Below are positions 24,971 to 33,195 of a stretch of 64,000 bases of DNA, in pieces. The number at the start of each line of letters is the position of its first letter. Position 1 is the first letter of the stretch. Where the stretch lies: NCBI GenBank assembly GCA_024234265.1, contig JACKOM010000004.1, positions 62,001 to 126,000 on the forward strand, given 5' to 3'. This DNA is from Oceanospirillaceae bacterium. Its GTDB lineage: Bacteria > Pseudomonadota > Gammaproteobacteria > Pseudomonadales > Oceanobacteraceae. The position numbers were made by a program, and so were the translations under genes. The notes below the pieces were generated by a model, which saw nothing but the letters and a program-made list of their open reading frames with translations, was not told the origin of the DNA and did not search any database.

Positions 24971-26200
24971 ATGGCCCAGATCTCTTTGGACAAAAGCAAG
25001 ATTAAATTCCTGTTGCTGGAAGGCGTACACCAGTCTGCACTGGACACCCTGAGCGCAGCCGGTTACACCAATATCGATTTCGTGAAATCCGCTCTGCCAG
25101 AAGCTGAGCTGAAAGAGCGCATCAAAGACGCACACTTCGTGGGTATCCGTTCCCGTACCCAATTGACCGAAGAAATCTTTGAAGCCGCTGAGCGCCTGAT
25201 CTCCGTTGGCTGCTTCTGCATCGGTACCAACCAGGTTGATCTGAACGCCGCTGCGCGCCGTGGTATCCCTGTATTCAACGCACCTTATTCCAACACCCGC
25301 TCCGTAGCTGAACTGGTACTGGCCGAAGCCATCCTGCTGCTGCGTGGCATCCCTGAGAAAAACGCTTCCTGCCACCGTGGCGGCTGGATCAAATCCGCAG
25401 CTAACAGCTTTGAAATCCGTGGCAAAAAACTCGGTATCGTAGGTTACGGCAGCATCGGCTCCCAGCTGTCTGTACTGGCTGAATCCCTGGGTATGGAAGT
25501 GTATTTCTACGACGTAGTCACCAAGCTGGCCCTGGGTAACGCCAAACAGGTTGATACCCTTGAAGGCCTGCTCGGCATGGCTGACATCGTTTCCCTGCAC
25601 GTGCCAGAAACCGGCGACACCCAGGACATGATGGGCGAAAAACAATTCGCACAGATGAAAAAAGGCAGCATATTCATTAACGCTGCCCGTGGCACAGTGG
25701 TTGAAATCGATGCCCTGGCCGCCGCTCTGCGTTCCGGCCACCTGATCGGTGCAGCTGTTGACGTATTCCCGGTTGAACCACGCAGCAACGACGAAGAATT
25801 CATGACCCCGCTGCGCGAATTCGACAACTGCATCCTGACCCCGCACATCGGTGGTTCTACTGCAGAAGCACAGGAAAACATCGGTAAAGAAGTGGCCGAG
25901 AAATTCGTACGCTACTCCGACAACGGCACCACCCTGTCTGCGGTTAACTTCCCTGAAGTCAGCCTGCCAGCCCAGAGTAGCCGTCACCGCATCCTGCACG
26001 TGCACAAAAATCAGCCGGGTGTGCTCAACGCCATCAACCAGATTTTTGCGGAAAACAACATCAACATCTGCGGTCAATTCCTGCAGACCACTGCTGAAAT
26101 CGGTTATGTGGTAATTGAAGTTGAAAAAGACGTGAGTGATATCGCCCTGCAGAAAATCAAAGAAGTACCTGGCACCATCCGTGCCCGTGTACTGTTCTGA
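24971..26200 (+). CDS. serA: D-3-phosphoglycerate dehydrogenase
   Basis: The 409-residue protein is the E. coli-like length. It has the NAD-binding GIVGYGSIGSQLSVLAE (about residue 157), the catalytic NAARGTVVE region and LTPHIGGSTAEAQENIG near residue 290. A C-terminal ACT domain (about 335-409, RILHVHKNQPGVLNAIN) mediates serine feedback in the family. It catalyses the first step of serine synthesis from 3-phosphoglycerate and, in Pseudomonas, also reduces 2-oxoglutarate to D-2-hydroxyglutarate. The gene uses C-ending codons heavily, as highly expressed genes here do. Confidence 0.95.
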   Translation: MAQISLDKSKIKFLLLEGVHQSALDTLSAAGYTNIDFVKSALPEAELKERIKDAHFVGIRSRTQLTEEIFEAAERLISVGCFCIGTNQVDLNAAARRGIPVFNAPYSNTRSVAELVLAEAILLLRGIPEKNASCHRGGWIKSAANSFEIRGKKLGIVGYGSIGSQLSVLAESLGMEVYFYDVVTKLALGNAKQVDTLEGLLGMADIVSLHVPETGDTQDMMGEKQFAQMKKGSIFINAARGTVVEIDALAAALRSGHLIGAAVDVFPVEPRSNDEEFMTPLREFDNCILTPHIGGSTAEAQENIGKEVAEKFVRYSDNGTTLSAVNFPEVSLPAQSSRHRILHVHKNQPGVLNAINQIFAENNINICGQFLQTTAEIGYVVIEVEKDVSDIALQKIKEVPGTIRARVLF

Positions 26201-26218
26201 TTTAATTCAGCAGCCTAA

Positions 26219-26247
26219 AAGAGCCCGCAATTGCGGGCTTTTTTATT
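26219..26247 (+). terminator. Rho-independent terminator after serA
   Basis: The self-complementary stem GAGCCCGCAATTGCGGGCTTTTTT ends in a T-run, about 20 bp after the stop. Confidence 0.85.
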
Positions 26248-26333
26248 GGAAAATCAAACAGGATTCACTAGCCTCAACCAGACCGATTGGTTATTGTAAT
26301 GGCCCTGAACCAAAGTCCTTCACGGAGAAGAAG

Positions 26334-26921
26334 ATGAGCATGATGCGTATTGCCCCTGTCGCAGCACTGACCCTGGCACTGGCTGGTTGTTTTGGTGGCG
26401 AAACTAAAACCCAGGTTGCCGAATGTACTTACCCTGATTCCGCAAAAGATGCAGCCCCAGGCTGGATCTGTGACCAGCCTGTAGATGGCCTGGAAGTATC
26501 CGCCGTTGGTTACGCTGATAAATCCGGCGCTGGTATCAACTTCATGAAACAACAGGCCGCTACCGCAGCCCGTGTTCAGCTCGCACAAATGATGCAAGTA
26601 CAAGTACAAAACATGATCAAACAATACGCTGAAACCACTGGTGTGGGCGACGCGGAAACCGTTGATCAGGTAAATACCTCTGTGACCAAACAGCTGACCT
26701 CTGAAACCCTGGTTGGCACCCGTATTTACAAAACCCAGGCCAGCCCTGCCGGCAACCTGTATGTACTGGTAGGTATCGATCCAAACGCAGCCACCAAAAT
26801 CCGTGAGACTGCACTGAAAACTTCCATGAACAACGAAAAAGCCCTGTGGCAGAAATTCCAGGCCAACAAGAGCTTTGACGAGCTGTCCAAAGAAATGGCT
26901 GAGTTCAAAAACCAACAGTAA
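26334..26921 (+). CDS. LPP20-type lipoprotein
   Basis: The 195-residue protein begins with a lipoprotein signal (MSMMRIAPVAALTLALAGC). PGWICDQPVDGLEVSAVGYADKS follows, and an Ala/Gln-rich helix QQAATAARVQLAQMMQVQVQ, the pattern of the LPP20/DUF400-like lipoprotein family. LYVLVGIDP appears near residue 145. These proteins are envelope lipoproteins without a defined activity. GGAGAAG precedes the chosen ATG at 26334. Its codon usage, like serA, suggests high expression. Confidence 0.75.
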   Translation: MSMMRIAPVAALTLALAGCFGGETKTQVAECTYPDSAKDAAPGWICDQPVDGLEVSAVGYADKSGAGINFMKQQAATAARVQLAQMMQVQVQNMIKQYAETTGVGDAETVDQVNTSVTKQLTSETLVGTRIYKTQASPAGNLYVLVGIDPNAATKIRETALKTSMNNEKALWQKFQANKSFDELSKEMAEFKNQQ

Positions 26922-26940
26922 TTTCTACGCGACACTTTCT

Positions 26941-26998
26941 GTAAATACATAAGTATTTACAGATAATAAAAAACCCGGCATTTGCCGGGTTTTTTATT
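26941..26998 (+). terminator. Two hairpins after the LPP20-type gene; the second is a Rho-independent terminator
   Basis: A palindrome GTAAATAC-ATAA-GTATTTAC at 26941-26960 is followed by AAAAAACCCGGCATTTGCCGGGTTTTTT (26968-26995), a strong stem-loop with a T-run. Confidence 0.8.
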
Positions 26999-27048
26999 GG
27001 CCAAAACTCAAGTTTGCGGCACACTCATTTTCTTTTGGCGGCAATATT

Positions 27049-27645
27049 ATGCGTATAGGGATATTGAGCGTTTTATGCAGCTTAGCACTGCCGTGTTTTG
27101 CTGATCCTGCAGAACTGGACATTCCGCCCCCTGCGCCAACATCCAAAGGTGTTAGCCACGTTGAACTCATCGTTGGCATCCGCGAAATTAAATCCGCCAA
27201 AGCCGCAGAATATGATCTCAGCCCGGGCGTGCTTGCCATGGGCCTGAGTTTTCACACCGGCGTTGCCGGCCTGCAATTTGGCATAGGTGCCACCCGCCTG
27301 GTTTTTAACGATAAAAAATATGATGCTCCAAATCCTGACCCCTATTCAGGGGAAGCCAGGGTGCGCACCGAAGGCATCAGCCTGTTTGCCGAAGCGGGTT
27401 ATGACCTGGATTTATCACCCCTGCATATTGCGTTCTACCGGGGCAGCGAAGGGGTTATTGCCAGCCGCGAAGTCGAATGTGATAACTGCGACTATGAAGC
27501 CTTTGATTTTAAAGCGGGGGCCTATTGGAGGGCGGTGATAAACCTGTATAACGGCAGAAACTTTAACTGGCAAATTAGCCGCAGGGTTTATGACAATGCC
27601 GATTTCAGGGATGTCACCGAAATCGGCATTACTGCTTATTATTGA
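27049..27645 (+). CDS. Putative outer-membrane beta-barrel protein (198 aa)
   Basis: The protein has a signal peptide (about 18 residues, ending CFA). A Pro-rich linker (ELDIPPPAPTS) follows, then alternating beta strands with aromatic residues (HVELIVGIREI, LGLSFHTGVAGLQFGIGATRLVF, FKAGAYWRAVINLY) and a C-terminal aromatic residue (ITAYY), as expected of a small outer-membrane barrel. A CDNCD loop near residue 145 could form a disulfide. It converges end to end, with no gap, on a second protein of similar design. Function unknown. Confidence 0.55.
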   Translation: MRIGILSVLCSLALPCFADPAELDIPPPAPTSKGVSHVELIVGIREIKSAKAAEYDLSPGVLAMGLSFHTGVAGLQFGIGATRLVFNDKKYDAPNPDPYSGEARVRTEGISLFAEAGYDLDLSPLHIAFYRGSEGVIASREVECDNCDYEAFDFKAGAYWRAVINLYNGRNFNWQISRRVYDNADFRDVTEIGITAYY

Positions 27646-28263
27646 TTAAAAGCGCAAGCCCATACCAAACTGCACAGCGGATTCCACATTGCGGTCCAGT
27701 ATAGATTTATAGGACAGTTCAGCGCTCACACGATTATCCAGATAATACATGAATGCCGGGCGCACATAGACACCGGACTCCAGGCCAAAACTTTCATCCG
27801 GGCATGCAAAACTACAATCTGAATAGGTCCGCTCACCACTGATAAAGTTATAACCACCGTACAGGGCAAAAGCATACTGCTTAAACCTGAACTCATGGCC
27901 TACTTCGATATATAAATCCAAACCAGAGGACTGACTGTCTGCGAGGTTATTATCAACATGGTCGCCAAATCTTAACAGGTCAATACCTGCTACCCATTCA
28001 AGCCATCCGGAGTGCTTCTGAATCGCCAGGCCGTAATACAAAACCTCGTCACTGATACGTTTGTCACGGGCCAACTGCTGATCAATAAAATAAACTCCGC
28101 CATTGGCATTAAAACGAATTTCTCCGGACTGACGCACCAGCGGCAGGGGTTCCGCAGCAACCTCTGGCTGAGGCGCAGGCATCTCAATATCCGACGCACT
28201 TTCATCCGCCAGAACTGCGGGGGTGATAACGAGGGCCGCTAATAAACAAACTATTTTCTGCAT
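27646..28263 (-). CDS. Putative outer-membrane beta-barrel protein (205 aa)
   Basis: The protein has a signal peptide MQKIVCLLAALVITPAVLA, an acidic Pro-rich linker (EMPAPQPEVAAEP), strand-rich sequence (GLAIQKHSGWLEWVAGIDLLRFG, YAFALYGGYNFISG) and a C-terminal Phe (FGMGLRF), the usual outer-membrane-protein ending. A cysteine pair in DCSFACPDES resembles the CDNC loop of the convergent neighbour, so they may be distant relatives. The ATG at 28263 gives a clean signal peptide; 28281 is an alternative start. Function unknown. Confidence 0.55.
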   Translation of the reverse strand: MQKIVCLLAALVITPAVLADESASDIEMPAPQPEVAAEPLPLVRQSGEIRFNANGGVYFIDQQLARDKRISDEVLYYGLAIQKHSGWLEWVAGIDLLRFGDHVDNNLADSQSSGLDLYIEVGHEFRFKQYAFALYGGYNFISGERTYSDCSFACPDESFGLESGVYVRPAFMYYLDNRVSAELSYKSILDRNVESAVQFGMGLRF

Positions 28264-28296
28264 ACGCACATCCGTGTTCATAATTAAGGTGTCTCG

Positions 28297-28328
28297 CAAA
28301 AAAAATGCCGCGAAATTCGCGGCATTTT
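28297..28328 (-). terminator. Rho-independent terminator after purA
   Basis: On the minus strand AAATGCCGCGAATTTCGCGGCATTT is followed by a run of Ts. It lies about 20 bp after the purA stop and overlaps the leader of the barrel gene at 28263. Confidence 0.8.
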
Positions 28329-28346
28329 AAATCAAACAAATGACAA

Positions 28347-29642
28347 TTAAATATCGAAGCTGTGACGCAATACGATGGTTTCGTTGCGATCAGGACCAGT
28401 TGAAATAATATCAATTGGCGCACCGATTTTTTCTTCGATGAATTTCACGTAATTACGTGCGTTCTGTGGCAGCTCTTCCAGGGTGCGGGCACCAAAGGTG
28501 CTTTCGCTCCAGCCTGGCAGCTCTTCGTAAACAGGAGTTACCTGGTCAAACTGCTCAGCACTGGAAGGCCAGCTGATCATGTTGCCTTTTTCATCCTGAT
28601 AACCCACACAAACCTTCACCACATCCAGACCATCGAGCACGTCGAGCTTGGTCAGGCAGATGCCAGAAATGGAGTTGATACGGATAGAGTGTTTCACCAG
28701 TACGGTATCAAACCAGCCACAACGGCGGCCACGGCCAGTGGTGGTACCCACTTCGCAACCTTTAACAGCGAGGTGTTTACCCACTTCATCTTCCAGCTCA
28801 GTCGGGAACGGGCCAGAACCTACACGGGTGGTGTAAGCCTTGGTGATACCCAGGATGTAATCCAGATACAACGGGCCCATACCAGAACCGGTAGATACAC
28901 CACCGGCAGTTGTATTCGAAGAAGTTACAAACGGGTAAGTACCGTGGTCGATATCCAGTAATGAACCCTGGGCGCCTTCGAACATGATATCGCCACCAGC
29001 GTCACGTACTGCGTGCACCAGCTCAACCGCGTCAACCATGATGTCCTTGAGGGCTTCACCCCAGGCCAGGGCATCGGACAGGGTTTTGGCATAATCCACC
29101 GCTTCAACACCAAAATAATTGGTCAGTACGAAGTTGTGGTATTCCATGATTTCTTTCAGTTTGGCAGGGAATTCAGGGCGGTACAGATCGCCTAAACGTA
29201 AACCGCGGCGCGCAACTTTGTCTTCGTACGCAGGGCCGATACCACGGCCAGTGGTGCCGATTTTGTTCGCACCACGTTTGATTTCACGAGCCTGATCCAG
29301 GGCAGCGTGGTAAGGCAGAATCAGCGGGCAGGCATGGCTCACGCGCAGGCGCTCACGCACAGGCACACCGCTTTCTTCCAGCTTGGCCATTTCTTTGAGC
29401 AGGGCATCCGGTGCCAACACCACACCGTTACCGATAATGCACTGCACGCCATTGTCACGCAGAATGCCGGATGGAATTAAATGCAGCGCGGTTTTTTTAC
29501 CGTCGATAACCAGTGTGTGGCCAGCGTTGTGACCACCCTGGAAACGCACCACGGCGGCAGCTTTTTCGGTCAGCAAGTCAACGATCTTGCCCTTACCTTC
29601 GTCACCCCATTGGGTGCCCAGAACGACTACGTTTTTGCCCAT
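28347..29642 (-). CDS. purA: Adenylosuccinate synthetase
   Basis: The 431-residue enzyme is normal length. It has the P-loop-like GTQWGDEGKGKIVDLL at residues 8-23, HNAGHTLVIDG, and GRGIGPAYEDK near residue 132. VGTTTGRGRRCGWFD near residue 300 belongs to the IMP/GTP site. It makes adenylosuccinate from IMP, aspartate and GTP, the first committed step to AMP. It follows hisZ after 3 bp, so the two are co-transcribed. Confidence 0.97.
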   Translation of the reverse strand: MGKNVVVLGTQWGDEGKGKIVDLLTEKAAAVVRFQGGHNAGHTLVIDGKKTALHLIPSGILRDNGVQCIIGNGVVLAPDALLKEMAKLEESGVPVRERLRVSHACPLILPYHAALDQAREIKRGANKIGTTGRGIGPAYEDKVARRGLRLGDLYRPEFPAKLKEIMEYHNFVLTNYFGVEAVDYAKTLSDALAWGEALKDIMVDAVELVHAVRDAGGDIMFEGAQGSLLDIDHGTYPFVTSSNTTAGGVSTGSGMGPLYLDYILGITKAYTTRVGSGPFPTELEDEVGKHLAVKGCEVGTTTGRGRRCGWFDTVLVKHSIRINSISGICLTKLDVLDGLDVVKVCVGYQDEKGNMISWPSSAEQFDQVTPVYEELPGWSESTFGARTLEELPQNARNYVKFIEEKIGAPIDIISTGPDRNETIVLRHSFDI

Positions 29643-29645
29643 GTG

Positions 29646-30836
29646 TTACGCACTACCTTTTAACGAAATAGACTCAACAACCCACTGACCATTAACGTTG
29701 ACCAGCTGCGCATTGCAGTTGCACGTTTGCGCACTATCCGTGGAGGATAGCGCACTGATCACGCGTTTGCCCTCACCGCGTAATTTCTGCACGGCCTGCC
29801 AGAGCTGTTCACTCGGGTCGAGGGGAGCAAAAATCGCATCCGCGGTTAACGAGGTGACGCCGGTCAGCGCCACCCATTGTTTCAGATCGGCACTGAAGCC
29901 TGTGGCCGGACGCGCACGCCCGAACACTGAACCTGTCTGGTCGTAACGGCCGCCCTTGGCGATCGCCTGACCGTGGCCAGCAACATAGGCGGCAAATACC
30001 ACCCCTGTGTGGTAGTCATAACCACGCAGTTCTGCCAGATCCACATAAATTTCGAGGGACGGATAACGGGCGATAATGCGCGCCGTTAATGCCTGTAAGT
30101 CCTGCAGGGCTGCCATAGCACCCGGAATATCGCGAAAAATTTCAGCCGCACGGGCTATAACCGCAGGTTCGCCGTTGAGGGTAATCAGCGCAGCAAACGC
30201 CGCCTGATAGCTGGCAGAAATATGTTTGTTGACCAGCTCAGCATAGGCAGTCACATCTTTGCCCAGTAAGGCTTCAGAGAACTGACGTTGCTGCTCATGA
30301 TTCAGGCCCGCCGCAGCAACCAGGGCTCGGTATACACCCACATGGCCCAGATCGAGATAAACCTGCTTCAGACCAACGGCCTGCACGCTTTGCAGCATCA
30401 GACTGATAATTTCGAAATCGGCATTGCTGCCCGCTTCGCCGTATAACTCAGCACCGATTTGTAACGGGCTGCGGCTGGAGAGCAAGCTGGCGGCGCGGGT
30501 ATGTAATACAGTGCCGCAATAACACAGACGGCTGGCACCATTCACTGGCCAGCTGTGGGCATCGATACGCGCAACCTGCGGGGTAATATCGGCACTGACA
30601 CCCATCATGCGGCCGGTCAGCTGATCCGTCACTTTGAAGGTTTGCAATTCAAGGTCATGGCCTACGCCGGTGAGCAATGATTCAAGGAACTCAACCTGGG
30701 GCGGCATAATGAGTTCATAGCCCCACTGATGGAACTGATCCAACAGGATGCGGCGCTGGGTTTCCAGTGCAATCGCCTGGGGAGGCAGGAGTTCTTCGAT
30801 ACCGTCAGGCAGCAGCCATCGGTCCGCTTGGCTCAT
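29646..30836 (-). CDS. hisZ: ATP phosphoribosyltransferase regulatory subunit
   Basis: The 396-residue histidyl-tRNA-synthetase-like protein lacks the anticodon domain. It opens WLLPDGIEELLPPQA, has MGVSADITPQVARIDAH (class II motif 2 region) and ends with GRYDQTGSVFGRARPATGFS. HisZ pairs with the short HisG to start histidine synthesis. The ATG at 30836 (MSQADRWLLP) is favoured over 30854. It lies between a DUF2065 gene and purA, as in Pseudomonas. Confidence 0.92.
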   Translation of the reverse strand: MSQADRWLLPDGIEELLPPQAIALETQRRILLDQFHQWGYELIMPPQVEFLESLLTGVGHDLELQTFKVTDQLTGRMMGVSADITPQVARIDAHSWPVNGASRLCYCGTVLHTRAASLLSSRSPLQIGAELYGEAGSNADFEIISLMLQSVQAVGLKQVYLDLGHVGVYRALVAAAGLNHEQQRQFSEALLGKDVTAYAELVNKHISASYQAAFAALITLNGEPAVIARAAEIFRDIPGAMAALQDLQALTARIIARYPSLEIYVDLAELRGYDYHTGVVFAAYVAGHGQAIAKGGRYDQTGSVFGRARPATGFSADLKQWVALTGVTSLTADAIFAPLDPSEQLWQAVQKLRGEGKRVISALSSTDSAQTCNCNAQLVNVNGQWVVESISLKGSA

Positions 30837-30850
30837 GGGAGACTCGCTTT

Positions 30851-31048
30851 TCACGTTACTAAATAGAGCAACCCAAGGCCGGATAACATGCTCACCAGGC
30901 CGATCATGCGCATATTGCGGTCATCGATCATTGCCAGCTGGGCCACCAGTCTGCGCCAGCGCCGGGGGTATAAAAAGGGCACAATGCCCTCAATCACCAG
31001 CACTAAACTGAACGCGACTAACACCTGATGCCAGAGTGGAGTATCCAT
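30851..31048 (-). CDS. DUF2065 (YjeT-like) small membrane protein
   Basis: The 65-residue protein has two hydrophobic segments (about 8-26 and 46-64), separated by a basic loop PRRWRRLVAQL. This is the layout of DUF2065/YjeT. It is found between hflC and hisZ/purA in many gammaproteobacteria. Function is not established. Confidence 0.8.
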   Translation of the reverse strand: MDTPLWHQVLVAFSLVLVIEGIVPFLYPRRWRRLVAQLAMIDDRNMRMIGLVSMLSGLGLLYLVT

Positions 31049-31065
31049 ATTGGGTTCAAATAATC

Positions 31066-31092
31066 ACAAAAAAACCGGGTTTTGCCCGGTTT
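31066..31092 (-). terminator. Rho-independent terminator after hflC
   Basis: On the minus strand ACCGGGCAAAACCCGGT is followed by eight Ts. It separates the hfq-hflX-hflKC transcript from the DUF2065-hisZ-purA unit. Confidence 0.8.
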
Positions 31093-31161
31093 CGCGAATT
31101 TTACACACTTTTTAATGGCAAGGCTACCAAAGGACTGCCCTGCGGCAGCCCTTTGCATGGC

Positions 31162-32034
31162 TTAACGGCCCTTGCTGTTTTTCAGGTAGCGGAAGAAGTC
31201 ACTGTCAGGTTTAAGCAACAGGATATCGCCCTTACCGCTGAAGGAATCTTCGTAGGCCTTGAGGCTGCGGGTGAACGCATAGAACTCAGGGTCTTTATTG
31301 AATGCCTTGGCGTAGGTAGAGGCTGCGATAGCATCACCTTCACCACGGATGACTTCTGCGTCACGGTAAGCGTTGGCCTCGATTACTGTCTTCTGACGGT
31401 CAGCATCTGCGCGAATACCTTCAGCCAGCTCTTTACCCTGGGAGCGCAGTTCACGGGCTTCACGTTCACGTTCGGCCGACATACGGCGATAAACGTTGTT
31501 ACGCAGATCATCCGGCAGGTCGATGCCCTTGATACGTACGTCCACCACTTCGATACCAAACTGGTTCTGAGCCTGTACGTTGAGGATTTTAGTGATGTCA
31601 GCCATCAGCTTGTCACGCTCACCGGATACCACTTCCTGCACAGTACGCACCGCAAATTCCGCACGCAGACCATCGTTGGTCAGACGGGAAAGCAGACTGG
31701 CAGCACGCATATTGTCACCGTTGGTGGCTTTATAAAAAGCCAGCACGTCATGGATACGCCATTTAATGAAGGCATCCACCACCAGGTATTTTTTACCGGC
31801 GGTCAGGAAACGCTCAGGGCGGGCATCCACGGTCAGCAGACGGGCGTCGAATTTACGCTCTTTTTCCACAAACGGGGTTTTGAAGTGAATGCCGGGGGCG
31901 ATATCACTTTTCACCACTTCACCGAAACGCAGCAAAATTGCCCGCTCGGTTTCGTTCACCACAAACACACTGGAGGAGATCAGAATCACCACCAGCAGGG
32001 AGACGATAATACTGATAATCGCGCGCGGACCCAT
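31162..32034 (-). CDS. hflC: HflC, FtsH protease modulator
   Basis: The 290-residue SPFH/prohibitin-domain protein has one N-terminal membrane helix (AIISIIVSLLVVILISSSVFVV). A soluble band-7 domain (about 25-200) contains RERIxAD-like helices and ends EGDAIAASTYAKAFNKDPEFYAFTRSLKAYE. With HflK it forms a large membrane complex that restrains FtsH. Its start overlaps the hflK stop by one base (TAATG). Confidence 0.95.
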   Translation of the reverse strand: MGPRAIISIIVSLLVVILISSSVFVVNETERAILLRFGEVVKSDIAPGIHFKTPFVEKERKFDARLLTVDARPERFLTAGKKYLVVDAFIKWRIHDVLAFYKATNGDNMRAASLLSRLTNDGLRAEFAVRTVQEVVSGERDKLMADITKILNVQAQNQFGIEVVDVRIKGIDLPDDLRNNVYRRMSAEREREARELRSQGKELAEGIRADADRQKTVIEANAYRDAEVIRGEGDAIAASTYAKAFNKDPEFYAFTRSLKAYEDSFSGKGDILLLKPDSDFFRYLKNSKGR

Positions 32035-33176
32035 TAACGACCTCCCCGTGTATTAGCCTGACGCTGACGGATTTCTTCCAGCACCTGATCGGTTATTTTG
32101 GAAATATCCGTGGGCACTGACGATGCCGCTGGCTGGTTCTGCATAATTTTATCCAGTGGCAGATACATCATGTTGTTGCCACCTTCCACATCCACCATGA
32201 CCTTGTTGCTGCTGCCATACACGGTTGAAACCGTGTCTATATACAGACGGCGACGGGTAACTTCCGGTGCTTTTTTATATTCACCCAGTAATTTTTCAAA
32301 ACGTACCGCTTCACCCTGGGCCTGAGCAACCACACGGGCTTTATAGGCGTTGGCATCTTCCATCATACGCAGGGCCTTACCACGGGCCTCAGGTACTACT
32401 GTGTTGGCGTAGGTTTCCGCTTCATTACCAAAACGTTCTTTATCCTGTTTAGCGCTCTGCACATCGTCAAACGCGGCTTTTACTTCCTGCGGCGGGCTAA
32501 CATCGTTGATGTTGACCTTGTCCACTTCAATACCTGTGGAGTAGCTGTTCATGTAACGCTGAATACGCTCACGGGTATTCACCGCCAGCTGGGTACGGCC
32601 ACTGGTCAGAATTGGGTCCATATCCGTGCTGCCCACTTCATGGCGCAGGGCAGATTCAGCGGCGTGCATCAGGCTTTGCTCAGGGTTATCAACCCGCAGC
32701 GCGAAAGACACCGGATCACTCACCCGGTATTGCACTTCCATGGCCACTTCGATGACGTTTTCATCCTGGGTGAGCATGAGTTCTTTCATTTCAATGCTGC
32801 GTACGTTGGTAGCATTCACCACGGTCACTTTATCGATCAGTGGCGCGACAAACTTCAGGCCCGGCTCGAGGGTTTGTTCGTATTTACCGAGGCGTAATAC
32901 AACACCACGCTGCTGCTCGTCGATGGTGTAAACCGACATCCAGCCAAGGACGATAATCGCAATCAGGGCGATGATGCCAAACAGCGGGCCGGCACCTGTG
33001 CCGTTGTTACGGTTATTACCGCCGCCATTGCCTGATTTTTTACCGCCGAACATGCCGTTAATTTTATCCAGCATTTGTTTCAGGGCTTCATCCAGATCCG
33101 GCGGCTGTTGTTTGCCACCCCGGTTGTTATTGCCCCACGGGTCGTTTTTATTTCCACCCGGCTCGTTCCAAGCCAT
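32034..33176 (-). CDS. hflK: HflK, FtsH protease modulator
   Basis: The 380-residue protein has a Gly/Asn-rich cytoplasmic N terminus (MAWNEPGGNKNDPWG) and a membrane helix at about 68-88 (LFGIIALIAIIVLGWMSVYTI). An SPFH domain begins VVLRLGKYEQTLEPGLKF. The complex with HflC regulates FtsH. The ATG at 33176 has ACGGAG 9 bases upstream and starts the family's normal MAWNEPG sequence. Confidence 0.95.
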   Translation of the reverse strand: MAWNEPGGNKNDPWGNNNRGGKQQPPDLDEALKQMLDKINGMFGGKKSGNGGGNNRNNGTGAGPLFGIIALIAIIVLGWMSVYTIDEQQRGVVLRLGKYEQTLEPGLKFVAPLIDKVTVVNATNVRSIEMKELMLTQDENVIEVAMEVQYRVSDPVSFALRVDNPEQSLMHAAESALRHEVGSTDMDPILTSGRTQLAVNTRERIQRYMNSYSTGIEVDKVNINDVSPPQEVKAAFDDVQSAKQDKERFGNEAETYANTVVPEARGKALRMMEDANAYKARVVAQAQGEAVRFEKLLGEYKKAPEVTRRRLYIDTVSTVYGSSNKVMVDVEGGNNMMYLPLDKIMQNQPAASSVPTDISKITDQVLEEIRQRQANTRGGR

Positions 33177-33195
33177 AAAATACTCCGTGTTGAGA

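Noticed and set aside
24869..26077. A 402-residue frame opposite serA
   Set aside because: serA is a full-length, motif-rich gene; the opposite frame has no known domains and reflects strong codon bias on the serA strand.
26941..26960. The perfect palindrome GTAAATAC-ATAA-GTATTTAC as an operator
   Set aside because: It lies directly after a stop and just before a terminator, so a role in transcript end formation is more likely than operator function.
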